This document shows positions 26,245 through 34,557 of a DNA stretch of 64,000 nt, one piece after another. How positions within the stretch are numbered: position 1 is the first letter of the stretch; every line of letters begins with the position of its first letter. A model generated the notes under the pieces. That model searched no databases and was not told the DNA's origin. It was given only the letters and a program-made list of their open reading frames with translations. This DNA comes from Curtobacterium sp. MCBA15_012 (GTDB lineage Bacteria; Actinomycetota; Actinomycetes; Actinomycetales; Microbacteriaceae). Where the stretch lies: assembly GCF_001864935.2 (NCBI RefSeq), contig NZ_CP126267.1, forward strand, positions 310,001 to 374,000, in the 5' to 3' direction. The translations under genes and the position numbers were made by a program.

Positions 26245-26853
26245 TCACACATGGAGGCGGTCGAAGCCGCTTCCGAGTCGTTCGAAGGCTTCGACGAGCA
26301 TCGGCTCGAGCGAGCCCGTCTGGCTGCTCGCCGCCCAGGACTGCAGGGTGGACAGCAGGGTGGAGAGCGCGGCCGCCGCCACCGCCCCCGGTAGCGGGTC
26401 GTCGCGGTCGATCCCCAGTCGCGTGGCGATCGCGTGCGCGAGGACGGTGTTCGCTGTTCTCGCGCCACGATCGACCGCGGACTGCATGTCGGGTGTCGCG
26501 AGCACGGCCACGAGGCTGCTGCGGTCCTCCGGAGAGGAGTCCGGCGCCCCGTGCGTCCGGTAGGGAGCCAGCAGTGCCGCGGTGACCGCGTCCCACAGCG
26601 GCTCGTCGTGAGGGCGCTGTGCGAGGTCCGTCGCCGCGGCCCGGACCCGTTGCACGTGGCGGTCGGCGATCGCGTCTTCCTTGCTGGAGAAGTAGTTGCC
26701 GAACGTCCGCCGGGAGACGCCGACCTCCTGGACGATGTCCTCGACACGGACGTTGTCGAGGCCACGCTTGCGCGCCAGCAACACGGTCGTCACGCTCAGT
26801 TGATCGCGGAGCGCCGCCTTCTTCTGGTCGCGGAGGGAAGAGGTTCCTGCCAT
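26245..26853 (-). CDS. TetR-family regulator of the monooxygenase operon
   Basis: A 202-residue repressor with helix-turn-helix VRVEDIVQEVGVSRRTFGNYFSS and a variable ligand-binding domain. Start at ATG 26853 (MAGTSSLRD), with GGTGGGG upstream; a longer frame to 26922 would run through the operators. It leads the operon TetR, monooxygenase, membrane protein, so induction by the monooxygenase substrate is likely. Two matching palindromes just upstream support autoregulation. Confidence 0.92.
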   Translation of the reverse strand: MAGTSSLRDQKKAALRDQLSVTTVLLARKRGLDNVRVEDIVQEVGVSRRTFGNYFSSKEDAIADRHVQRVRAAATDLAQRPHDEPLWDAVTAALLAPYRTHGAPDSSPEDRSSLVAVLATPDMQSAVDRGARTANTVLAHAIATRLGIDRDDPLPGAVAAAALSTLLSTLQSWAASSQTGSLEPMLVEAFERLGSGFDRLHV

Positions 26854-26872
26854 GTCCCCACCGTAGCTGCTT

Positions 26873-26904
26873 CTTGCCCATTGGGCAAGAATGCCCACTG
26901 GGCA
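26873..26904. promoter_or_regulatory. Twin TetR operators
   Basis: Two copies of the same palindrome: CTTGCCCATTGGGCAAG (26873-26889, perfect, odd centre) and TGCCCACTGGGCA (26892-26904). Centres are 17 bases apart. They lie directly before the TetR start and face the divergent surface-protein gene as well. Confidence 0.8.
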
Positions 26905-27171
26905 ACGTCGACGAGAGTCCACGCGGCCCGATGGCGGATCGGCCGTCGTTGCGAGGGGCGGAGGTCTACGGGCGGACTGCGCGCGGCGGTAGGAGTTCGG
27001 CGCACACCACCCCAGGACGGGGGTGCTGCACAGCTCCGGTGCTCGGCGCCGCCCGGAACCGCTCTACGGTGTGAGGACCCGAGTCGACGAGCCGGGCTGG
27101 TGCTCCTCGTCGTCACCCCTCCTGACCCGAACAGGCCTCCCTTGCGTCAACGCCCTCAGAGGCGCGCCGTC
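26905..27171. other. Intergenic region before the surface-protein gene
   Basis: Together with the operators this makes a gap of over 300 bases. No gene is supported. It must hold the promoter of the rightward surface-protein gene; no confident -35/-10 was found. Confidence 0.4.
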
Positions 27172-29385
27172 GTGCGCGTCCGCACCATCCTCGCCGGCTT
27201 CGCCGTGGCGGGTCTCGCCGGACTCGCGATCGTCGGCGCCGACGTCACCGTGGCCGGTGCCGCCGCCCCGGCCCAGACGACCTTCACCGACCAGACCTTC
27301 CGAGGTACCGATGCCGGGACCGGCTGGGTCCTCCCGTCGACGCCGGCAGCGGCGAACGGCAACAGCGCGTGTCTGACCGCCGCGCCGCGGGCCTCGTCGC
27401 CCATCCCCGGCTGCGGCGCGGTCCAGGCGGCCGGCGCCGGCGCGCTCCGGCTCACCTCGACGGCACAGGCGCAGATCGGCGCGGTCGGCGCGAAGCAGGC
27501 GGTCCCCACGGACAAGGGCCTCGACGCGTCGTTCACGACCTACCAGTACAACGGCAGCGGCGCGGACGGCATGGTCTTCTACCTGGCGGCGACCGACCCG
27601 TACAACCCCGCCGTCCCCACGCGGACCGGGTACACCGGCGGTTCGCTCGGTTACGCCGCGTACCCGGCAGGTGGGGCCGAGGGGCTGCAGCACGCCTACC
27701 TCGGTGTCGGGTTCGACACCTACGGCGGCTTCGCGGGCAACTACACCGGCTGCGTCGGTGACCAGAGCCGCGGCGGCGCGAGCAACTCCGTGACCGTCCG
27801 CGGCGCGGGCAACGGGTACTCCGGCTACTGCGTGGCCTCCGTCACGCCCGCTGCCGGCTCGCTCCGCGGCTCCGTCTCCACCGATCGCAGCGTGGTCGCC
27901 GTGCCGGTCGAGGTCGTCGTCAACCCGACGACGTCGGCGCTGTCGGCGCGGAAGAACCCGAGCGTGTCGGTGCCGGCCGGGCAGTACGCCGTCATCTTCA
28001 CGAGCCGTGGCGCCGGGCAGCAGGTCGTCACGGGCGCCCTGCCGAAGCTGGACCCGAACGGCAACGTCGCCGGTGTCGACCCGTCGTGGGTCGACCCGGC
28101 CACCGGCTACCCCTACAAGCTCACCTACGGCTTCACGGCCGGCACCGGTGGTGCGACCGACGTGCACGAGGTCACCGACCTGGTGGCGACGACCGCCGCC
28201 GGCGCGGTCCCCGTCCTCACGGCGCGGACGGGAGGCGCGACCAGCGTCGCCCACGCCGGTTCCGGCACCGTGACGGTCACCCCGACGGTCTCCGCCGACG
28301 GCGGTTCCGAGACGCGCGCCGTCCGCACCACGACCACCTTCCCGGCCGGCGTCACGCCGTCGGCCGACGGCGCGTCCGGTGACGGCTGGACCTGCTCCGT
28401 CTCCGGCCAGGTCGCCTCGTGCGAGCAGGCCGCGGCCGCCCGCACGGCGGGCACCGACCTGCCGACGCTGACGATCCCGTTCACGGTGACGGGCACCGCC
28501 CGCACCGCCACGGTCTCGACGATCGTCTCGTCCATCGACGCCGAGGCGGTCACGGTCACCGGCAGCGTCACGGTCGCCCCGCAGGCCGCGACGGTCGCGG
28601 TCGACGACACATCCGTCTCCGTCGGCGACGACGCGACGCTCCGTGCGACGGTCGCCTCGTCCGAGACCACCGGGGCCACCGTGCCGACCGGCACCGTCCG
28701 GTTCACCGCGACGACGACCGGGGCAGCGCTCTGCGACGCGACGCTCACCGCCGGTGTGGCGTCGTGCACGCTGACCGCACCGGACGCTGGCACCACCGCG
28801 ATCACCGCGACGTACCTCGGCGACGCCGACCACGCGACCGCCCAGGGCACGGGCACGCTCCTCGTGTCGAAGCTCCCGACCGCCGTCACCGCGACGTCCC
28901 CGGACGCCGCGCAGCCTGTGGCCGCCGGTGCCCCGGTGACCCTCCGGGTCGGCGGGATCGTCCCGCGGAGCAGCGGCCCCGCTCCGACCGGCACGGTCGA
29001 GTTCCGTGAGGCCGGCCGGGTGCTCTGCACCGTCACGCTCCCGGACTCCAGCTGCGAGGTCGCGTCGCTCGCGTCCGGACGCCACCGCATCGTCGCCGTG
29101 TACTCCGGTGATTCCGCGTACGCCGCGTCGACCTCGGACGAGCTCGTCGTGACCGTGCAGGACGCGGTCGTCGTGACCGTCCCGGGCACGCCTGCCCCGA
29201 CGACCGCCGCGCCCGGCGCGACACCGTCGTCCTCGGCGGCTGCGCACGCTGCGGCTGATGTCCACGGTCTGGCCTTCACGGGCTCGACCATCGCGCTCTG
29301 GACCGGCACCGCACTCGCGGTCGCGCTGCTCCTCGCCGGCGTGGTGCTCCTCCTGGTCCGGCGGACCCGGCTCGGGCGGAACTGA
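27172..29385 (+). CDS. Cell-wall-anchored surface protein with lectin-like and Ig-like domains
   Basis: A 737-residue exported protein. A basic start and hydrophobic signal peptide (about 1-32) lead to a 250-residue domain beginning TTFTDQTFRG, resembling bacterial L-type lectin or adhesin heads. At least two Ig-like repeats follow (each with GTVRF or GTVEF and a Cys pair), then a Thr/Pro/Ser linker. The C-terminus has LAFTG, one hydrophobic helix and RRTRLGR, a sorting signal of the LAxTG type used by class E sortases in actinobacteria. GTG 27172 is preferred (AGAGG upstream); TTG 27142 is an alternative. Likely adhesion to host or biofilm surfaces. A terminator follows. Confidence 0.85.
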   Translation: MRVRTILAGFAVAGLAGLAIVGADVTVAGAAAPAQTTFTDQTFRGTDAGTGWVLPSTPAAANGNSACLTAAPRASSPIPGCGAVQAAGAGALRLTSTAQAQIGAVGAKQAVPTDKGLDASFTTYQYNGSGADGMVFYLAATDPYNPAVPTRTGYTGGSLGYAAYPAGGAEGLQHAYLGVGFDTYGGFAGNYTGCVGDQSRGGASNSVTVRGAGNGYSGYCVASVTPAAGSLRGSVSTDRSVVAVPVEVVVNPTTSALSARKNPSVSVPAGQYAVIFTSRGAGQQVVTGALPKLDPNGNVAGVDPSWVDPATGYPYKLTYGFTAGTGGATDVHEVTDLVATTAAGAVPVLTARTGGATSVAHAGSGTVTVTPTVSADGGSETRAVRTTTTFPAGVTPSADGASGDGWTCSVSGQVASCEQAAAARTAGTDLPTLTIPFTVTGTARTATVSTIVSSIDAEAVTVTGSVTVAPQAATVAVDDTSVSVGDDATLRATVASSETTGATVPTGTVRFTATTTGAALCDATLTAGVASCTLTAPDAGTTAITATYLGDADHATAQGTGTLLVSKLPTAVTATSPDAAQPVAAGAPVTLRVGGIVPRSSGPAPTGTVEFREAGRVLCTVTLPDSSCEVASLASGRHRIVAVYSGDSAYAASTSDELVVTVQDAVVVTVPGTPAPTTAAPGATPSSSAAAHAAADVHGLAFTGSTIALWTGTALAVALLLAGVVLLLVRRTRLGRN

Positions 29386-29402
29386 CCCCGAGCGCGACAG
29401 GG

Positions 29403-29435
29403 AAGGACCCGCCGAGCGACGCTCGGCGGGTCCTT
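29403..29435 (+). terminator. Rho-independent terminator of the surface-protein gene
   Basis: AAGGACCCGCCGAGC pairs perfectly over 15 bases with GCTCGGCGGGTCCTT around a GAC loop, followed by CTGCTGTT. It starts 17 bases after the stop codon. Confidence 0.9.
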
Positions 29436-29476
29436 CTGCTGTTCGTGGGCAGTGGGTCTCGTCCGAGCACGACGGT

Positions 29477-29518
29477 GTCGACGTCGACGTCGACGTCGAC
29501 GTCGACGTCGACATCGAC
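29477..29518. repeat. GTCGAC hexanucleotide repeat
   Basis: Six perfect GTCGAC units (29477-29512) and one ATCGAC. It begins exactly where the duplicated arginase tail starts to match its source; in the source gene the same place reads GTCGACGTCGTCGAG, so the array looks like slippage expansion. Confidence 0.9.
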
Positions 29519-29629
29519 ATCGTCGAGTCGATCGGTGGAAGCGAGGGCGCTCACCGATCGGCGCTCACGGCAGCGGACCTCCTGGTCCGGGCGCTCGACG
29601 CAGCGCTCAGCGCTCGGGGGTCTCCTCGT
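29513..29629 (+). pseudogene. Arginase C-terminal fragment
   Basis: Reading DIVESIGGSEGAHRSAL and onward, this aligns without gaps to the last about 38 residues of the intact ureohydrolase at 22119-23336 (DVVELIGEGEGAHRSAL). The catalytic part is absent and the original stop codon is changed. It survives as part of a duplicated block with the GNAT gene that overlaps it. Confidence 0.8.
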
Positions 29630-30158
29630 TGCGGAAGGGCGTCACCCGCCCGGTCCGGTGATCGTCGCGCAGGAGGGCGTACGCGACCGAGTCCCGAGCC
29701 TCGCCCTCGTCCACGGGCCAGGTCCGCCGGTAGTGCGCTTCCTTCACCCACCCGTTCCGCACGAGGACGCGACGCATCGCGACGTTGTCGTCCCGGGTCT
29801 GCGCTTCGATCCGGTCGACCTCCGGGAACGACGCGAAGACGTACGTCGCCAGCGCGCGCAGGAGCGGCGCGCCGTGACCCCGCCCCCGGGCGCGTTCCGC
29901 GAGGCGGACGTCGATCAGCGGTGCGTCGTCGTCGAGGTCGTCGAGCACCACCAGGCCCTCGCTGACCCCGTCGATCACGACCCTGAGGAGCGCGTGGTCC
30001 GGGCCGGCGTAGGCACCGTCGGCGATCCGCCGTTCGACCCACTCGCGGGTCGGCGTGGTCCTGACGTGGAACGGGAACCGGTTCGACGTCAGGAACGTGG
30101 TCAACCACTCCCGGTCCGTCTCCTGTGTGAGGTCCGTCGCGCGGAACGTCAACTCCAT
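29607..30158 (-). CDS. GNAT N-acetyltransferase, copy 2
   Basis: A 183-residue paralogue of the 23311 gene, near-identical from the acetyl-CoA loop onward (ERARGRGHGAPLLRALA) and more divergent in the first 70 residues. Same length, same start environment (CCATGCACCGACCGTAC on the plus strand) and the same overlap with arginase tail sequence. Divergence shows the duplication is not brand-new and both copies stay intact. Confidence 0.9.
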   Translation of the reverse strand: MELTFRATDLTQETDREWLTTFLTSNRFPFHVRTTPTREWVERRIADGAYAGPDHALLRVVIDGVSEGLVVLDDLDDDAPLIDVRLAERARGRGHGAPLLRALATYVFASFPEVDRIEAQTRDDNVAMRRVLVRNGWVKEAHYRRTWPVDEGEARDSVAYALLRDDHRTGRVTPFRNEETPER

Positions 30159-30218
30159 GCACCGACCGTACCGACGCCTCCGACGCCCCGGGGAGCAGGG
30201 CAGGCGATCCACGACGAG

Positions 30219-30246
30219 CGGCCCGTCCTCGACGCCTGACGGGCCG
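30219..30246 (-). terminator. Terminator-like hairpin
   Basis: CGGCCCGTC and GACGGGCCG form a 9-pair stem with a 10-base loop, downstream of the TetR gene that ends at 30307 on the minus strand. Confidence 0.5.
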
Positions 30247-30306
30247 AGCGTCGCCCCGCGCCGCCCGGTGGCGCAGGTCCCCCGGCGACCCGGCCCCGCT
30301 CCGCGA

Positions 30307-30903
30307 TCAGCCGTGGTCCGGTGACGCGATCCGCCGCGCGGCGTCGACCACGAAGCGTCGGCGGGCGGCGCGTTCCTCCTGGTCGTCCGCCCCGGCACCG
30401 GTGATCATCGCCGCGAGCTGCGGAACGGTCTGCCACCAGGCGGCCAGCGCGATCAGCGCGAACACGAGGTGTCCCGGGTCGACGGACGGGTCGAGCACGC
30501 CGCGACGCTGGGCATCGGCGAAGCGCGCGACCTTCTCCTGGTAGTGCTGCGTGCGGACCTCGGCACCGGCGGGCGGGCCGCTCTGCAGGCCCTCCCACTG
30601 CAGCAGCCGGCCGAGTTCCGGGTGCTCCGCGTGGTAGTCGAACGTCGCGCCCGCGAACTCGCCGATGTCGTCCAGTCCGGCGCCGGACAGACCCACCGCG
30701 GCGGCGAGTCGCTCGAGTTCGCCGGTGAGCACGAGGTCCCAGAGCGCTCGCTTGTCGCCGAAGTAGCTGTAGAGCCGCTCCTTGTTCACCCCGGCCCGAG
30801 CGGCGACGGCGGCGACGGTCGTCCCCTCGAACCCGTGCGCGGCGAACTCCGTGCGTGCGGCCTCGCGCAGCCGACGCTGTGTCCCCTCGACGTCCCATGC
30901 CAC
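30307..30903 (-). CDS. TetR-family regulator of the dehydrogenase gene
   Basis: A 198-residue regulator with helix-turn-helix TTVAAVAARAGVNKERLYSYFGDK and a C-terminal domain of the TetR_C type. The GTG start (MAWDVEGTQRRLREAAR) has no clear ribosome site and may be leaderless. It diverges from the short-chain dehydrogenase gene at 30994; an inverted repeat in the 90-base gap is the likely operator for both. Confidence 0.88.
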   Translation of the reverse strand: MAWDVEGTQRRLREAARTEFAAHGFEGTTVAAVAARAGVNKERLYSYFGDKRALWDLVLTGELERLAAAVGLSGAGLDDIGEFAGATFDYHAEHPELGRLLQWEGLQSGPPAGAEVRTQHYQEKVARFADAQRRGVLDPSVDPGHLVFALIALAAWWQTVPQLAAMITGAGADDQEERAARRRFVVDAARRIASPDHG

Positions 30904-30954
30904 CGGACCAGGGTACCGACGCGGCGGTTGGCGATCGGCACGAGGAGGCGTATT

Positions 30955-30974
30955 CTCCAACCACACCGTTGGAG
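30955..30974. promoter_or_regulatory. Candidate TetR operator
   Basis: CTCCAAC (30955-30961) and GTTGGAG (30968-30974) are perfect arms with a six-base spacer; a third half-site TTGGAG follows directly. It lies between the divergent TetR and dehydrogenase genes, next to AGAAGGGG, the ribosome site of the latter. Confidence 0.7.
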
Positions 30975-30993
30975 TTGGAGAAGGGGAACACCC

Positions 30994-31752
30994 ATGCACG
31001 GACCAGACCACCTGCCGGAGGCACTCCAGCTGCCCGGACCCGGGACGATCGCCGTCGTCACCGGTGCGAACAGCGGCATCGGACTCGAGATCGCGCGCCA
31101 GCTGCTCGAGCACGGGGTGACCGTGTGGATGGGCGCGCGCGACGCGGAACGGGGGCGACGCGCCGCTGCCGAGCTCGGCGCCGGAGCGCGCGTGGTCCAG
31201 CTCGACGTGACGGACCCCGCGTCGGTGGCGGCCGCCGCGGCACACGTCGGAGCGGTGGACGTCCTGGTGAACAACGCCGGGGTCAACCCCGGTGGTGAGG
31301 ACGTCACGGGGACGTCGCTCGACCAACTGCGGACGGCCTACGAGACGAACGTCTTCGGCCTCGTCGCCGTGACCCAGGCGTTCCTCCCTGCACTGCGCGA
31401 GTCCGCGCACCCGCGCATCGTGAACGTGTCGAGCGGTACCGGGTCCCTGGCGTGGACCGGTGGCCCGAACCCGCAGTTCGACTGGGAGCGCACGCGGGGC
31501 GGCGGCCTGGCCTACCGGAGCTCGAAGACCGCCGTCAACGCCATCACCGTGCTCACCGCCCAGGCGGTCGGCGACGGCGTCAAGGTGAACGCGCTCGCGC
31601 CCGGCCTGCGTCGGACGAACCTCGTCGCGGACATGGACGTGGGTGGTGCGCCGGCCGAGGCCGCCGCGGGCGCGCTCCGGCTCGCGTTCCTGCCGGACGA
31701 CGGTCCGACGGGTGCGCTCTGGTCGTGGGACGGGAGTCGCGTGCCCTGGTGA
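30994..31752 (+). CDS. Short-chain dehydrogenase/reductase
   Basis: A 252-residue NAD(P)-dependent oxidoreductase of the classical SDR family. TGANSGIG binds the cofactor, NNAG is at about 90, the catalytic Ser is in VNVSSGTG and the catalytic pair in YRSSK. Its similarity is to carbonyl reductase-type SDRs. Strong ribosome site AGAAGGGG. The neighbouring TetR gene suggests induction by a reactive carbonyl or related xenobiotic; the substrate is not deducible. Confidence 0.92.
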   Translation: MHGPDHLPEALQLPGPGTIAVVTGANSGIGLEIARQLLEHGVTVWMGARDAERGRRAAAELGAGARVVQLDVTDPASVAAAAAHVGAVDVLVNNAGVNPGGEDVTGTSLDQLRTAYETNVFGLVAVTQAFLPALRESAHPRIVNVSSGTGSLAWTGGPNPQFDWERTRGGGLAYRSSKTAVNAITVLTAQAVGDGVKVNALAPGLRRTNLVADMDVGGAPAEAAAGALRLAFLPDDGPTGALWSWDGSRVPW

Positions 31753-31770
31753 CCGCGGCAGCCGGCAGCC

Positions 31771-31922
31771 GGACGGGAGGCGCGGTACCGGGCCGACCCG
31801 CACCTCCGGTCCGGCAGGTCCACGGGACGGGAGGCGCGGTACCGGGCCGACCCGCACCTCCGGTCCGGCAGGTCCACAGGACGGGAGGCGCGGTGCCGGG
31901 CCGACCCGCGCCTCCCGTCCGG
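31771..31922. repeat. REP-like palindromic element, three tandem copies
   Basis: Three 54-base tandem copies starting at 31771, 31825 and 31879. Each has a GGACGGGAGGCGCGG left arm. The third has the perfect right arm CCGCGCCTCCCGTCC; the first two have CACCTCCGGTCC. It lies between two convergent genes and may also terminate transcription. Confidence 0.9.
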
Positions 31923-31967
31923 TGCGTGCGCACCCGGCGGTGGCCGACCCGCCCGGACCGCGCCTGC

Positions 31968-32750
31968 TCAGTCCGTGACCGGCGGCTCCGCCGCCGCCCG
32001 CGCCGCCCGCACGATCCGCGGCAGCGCCGCGTACCGGCGCTCCTGGTACAGCCCGTGCAGGACGAACAGCACGAGCACGGCCGCGACCCCGACGCCCACC
32101 GACACCGGGACCGGTGCGAACCGGACCACGAGCGCCACGCCCCCGGCGCCGGCGACCATCGAGTTCACCGCGCCGATCGCCGACGACAGGGTCGAGAACA
32201 CCCGCCGCCACGACGCCGTCCCGCCGATGTCGAGCATCTCGTTCGGGGCATGCCCGCGCACCGGCATCGGGAAGTACCGCTCGGCGCCGGGCAGGAGCCG
32301 CCGGTGGTACCGACGGATCTGCTGCAGGGCGGCGAGGGCGGCGACGTCCTCGAGCGAGGTCTCGACGAGGCGGACGTACGTGAACACCCCGAGCAGGAAC
32401 ACGATCGGCAGCACCGCGGCGAGGAACACCACGGCGAAGGGCGTGTCGGCGAGGAACCCGAACGCGACGAGGCTGCTCGAGAGCGTCGTCAGGTAGATCG
32501 ACGCCCTCGTGCCCGACTCCGACACGGTCGCGTTCCTCGCCGACTCGAGGACGAACTGCTCGTTGAGGAGCGCCGAGAAGAACGCGCTCGTGCGGTCCGG
32601 CAGGTGCGCGGCGGAGTGCCGGGCCTCCGGGTGCCCGGTGGCGTGCCGGGTCTCGGGGTGCTCGCCGGGTTTCCCGGTGGTGTGCCGGGTCCCGGGGTCC
32701 TCGCCGGTGTACCCGGTGTCCGGGTGCTCGGCGTCCTGCGGCTCGTCCAT
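31968..32750 (-). CDS. Membrane protein, DUF6328-like
   Basis: A 260-residue protein. The first about 55 residues are a hydrophilic tail of degenerate His/Thr/Gly/Glu repeats (variants of TRHTTG, TRHATG). Then comes NEQFVLESARNATVSESGTRASIY and four hydrophobic segments in two pairs, as in the DUF6328 family of actinobacterial membrane proteins. The ATG follows GGGAG. Function unknown. It lies next to the hydrolase genes with a 12-base gap and may share their transcript. Confidence 0.75.
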   Translation of the reverse strand: MDEPQDAEHPDTGYTGEDPGTRHTTGKPGEHPETRHATGHPEARHSAAHLPDRTSAFFSALLNEQFVLESARNATVSESGTRASIYLTTLSSSLVAFGFLADTPFAVVFLAAVLPIVFLLGVFTYVRLVETSLEDVAALAALQQIRRYHRRLLPGAERYFPMPVRGHAPNEMLDIGGTASWRRVFSTLSSAIGAVNSMVAGAGGVALVVRFAPVPVSVGVGVAAVLVLFVLHGLYQERRYAALPRIVRAARAAAEPPVTD

Positions 32751-32761
32751 CGGTCTCCCGG

Positions 32762-33499
32762 TCAGGCGCCGTGGCGGACCGCGGCGAGCACCGCGGCGGC
32801 GACGGCGTCCGGCTGTGACACCGCGATCGCGTGCGATGCGCCCGCGAGCTCGGTGACGCCGACGAACCCGGCGCGCTCGGCCATCCAGCGGTGCGACGCG
32901 ACCGGGATGTTCCGGTCGTCGTCGCCGAACACCGACCACGACGGCAAGGTCGACCACGCGGCGCTCGCGGCACCGAGGGGTTCGCCGAGGGCGCCCTCGG
33001 TGACGGGGCGCTGCGCGACGGCCATCGCGGCCGCCTGTGCTGGCTCGACGTCGTGGGCGAACTGCTGGTGGAACCGCGCCGGGTCGATGCGGAACTCGGT
33101 GCCGCCGTCGGTGAGCGGCGTCGGCACGAGGGTGTCGCCGAGCGTGCTGCCCGGGAAGCGTCCGGCCAGGTCGCCCGCGCTCTCGCCGGGGGCGGGGACG
33201 AACGCGCCGACGAACACCAGGGCGGTGACGCCGTCGAGGTCGGCCGCGGCCTGCGTCGCGACCATGCCGCCGTAGGAGTGGCCGACGAGGACGACCGGAC
33301 GGTCCAGGGAGCGGACGAGGTCGACGAGGGCGCCGGCGTCGGCGCGGACGCTGCGCAGCGGGTTCGCGAACGCGACGACGTCGACGTCGGCCGCCGCGAG
33401 CTGCGCGGCGACGGCGTTCCAGCTCGACGAGTCGGCGAAGGCGCCGTGCACGAGGACGACGGCCGGCGTGGTCGGCGTGGTCGGCGCGGCGGGCGTCAT
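32762..33499 (-). CDS. Alpha/beta hydrolase 1
   Basis: A 245-residue alpha/beta-fold hydrolase with LVHGAFADSSSW (oxyanion loop), nucleophile GHSYGG and C-terminal SHAIAVSQPD with the catalytic His. This is the salicylate-esterase/hydroxynitrile-lyase-like group common in actinobacteria. Its ATG overlaps the stop of the next upstream gene (ATGA), so it is co-translated with the 33496 hydrolase. Confidence 0.92.
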   Translation of the reverse strand: MTPAAPTTPTTPAVVLVHGAFADSSSWNAVAAQLAAADVDVVAFANPLRSVRADAGALVDLVRSLDRPVVLVGHSYGGMVATQAAADLDGVTALVFVGAFVPAPGESAGDLAGRFPGSTLGDTLVPTPLTDGGTEFRIDPARFHQQFAHDVEPAQAAAMAVAQRPVTEGALGEPLGAASAAWSTLPSWSVFGDDDRNIPVASHRWMAERAGFVGVTELAGASHAIAVSQPDAVAAAVLAAVRHGA

Positions 33500-34467
33500 G
33501 CTCGGCTCGCCAGGGCTGCGGAGAGGTGGGCGACGGCTTGGGTGACCGCGGCCTTGGCCTGCGGGGTGTCGTGCATGCTGTTCACCATCACGAAGTCGTG
33601 GATGATCCCGCCGTAGCGGACGGCGGTCACCTCGACGCCCGCGCGGCGCAGCTTGGCCGCGAACGCCTCGCCCTCGTCGCGGAGGACGTCGGCCTCGCCG
33701 GTGACGACGAGCGTCGGCGGGAAGGTCGCGAGCTGCTCCTCGGTGGCGCGGAGCGGGGACGCGGTGACCTCGGCGCGCTCGGACTCGCTCGTCGTGTACT
33801 GGTCCCAGAACCACTTCATGCCCTCGCGGGCGAGGAAGTAGCCCTCGGCGAACTGCTCGTACGACGGGGTGTCGAACGACGCGTCGGTGACCGGGTAGAA
33901 CAGCACCGCGCCGGTGAAGGACACGTCGCCGCGCTCGGCCGCCATGAGGTTCAGGGCGATGGCCATGTTGCCGCCGACCGAGTCCCCCGCGACCGCCATG
34001 GTGCTGCCGTCGAGGCCCTGCTCGGCGCCGTGCTGGACGACCCACTGCGCGACGGCGTAGGACTGCTCGTTCTGCACCGGGTAGCGGTGCTCGGGCGCAC
34101 GGTCGTACTCGGGGAACACGACGGCCGCGCCGGTGCCCACCGCGAGGTCGCGGACCAGGCGGTCGTGGGTGTGGGCGTCGCCGAACACCCAGCCGGCACC
34201 GTGCGTGTAGAGCACGACCGGCAGGACGCCCGTCGACCCCTCCGGCTTGACGATCCGCACGCGGACCGAGCCGGTGGGCCCGCCCTCGACGGTGGTCCAG
34301 GTCTCGTCGACCTCGGGCTTCCAGACGGGGGAGTCCTGCACGCCGTCGACGGCCGCGCGACCGTCCTCGGGGGCGAGCTGGTACAGGAACGGCGGCTCGG
34401 CGGTCGCCTCGACGAAGGCCTGCGCGGCGGGTTCGAGGGCGATGCCTCGGGGGTTCGCGGTGGTCAT
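33496..34467 (-). CDS. Alpha/beta hydrolase 2 (hormone-sensitive-lipase type esterase)
   Basis: A 323-residue esterase of the HSL group: HGAGW replaces the usual HGGG, the nucleophile is in GDSVGGN, the acid in GEADVLRDEG and the His in IIHDF. It probably cleaves short acyl esters. Middle gene of a three-hydrolase operon divergent from the XRE regulator. Confidence 0.92.
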   Translation of the reverse strand: MTTANPRGIALEPAAQAFVEATAEPPFLYQLAPEDGRAAVDGVQDSPVWKPEVDETWTTVEGGPTGSVRVRIVKPEGSTGVLPVVLYTHGAGWVFGDAHTHDRLVRDLAVGTGAAVVFPEYDRAPEHRYPVQNEQSYAVAQWVVQHGAEQGLDGSTMAVAGDSVGGNMAIALNLMAAERGDVSFTGAVLFYPVTDASFDTPSYEQFAEGYFLAREGMKWFWDQYTTSESERAEVTASPLRATEEQLATFPPTLVVTGEADVLRDEGEAFAAKLRRAGVEVTAVRYGGIIHDFVMVNSMHDTPQAKAAVTQAVAHLSAALASRA

Positions 34468-34557
34468 GGTGCTTCCTCTCCAGGTGGGTGGGGCGGGGAC
34501 GGTCGGGCGAGCGCGGCGGGGCCGGGTCGCGGGGCGACCGTGCTGGGCTCGGGGCGG

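Noticed and set aside
29258..29965. Frame encoding Asp-Val repeats
   Set aside because: Produced by the GTCGAC array and the arginase-tail duplication; no start signal, antisense to the GNAT gene.
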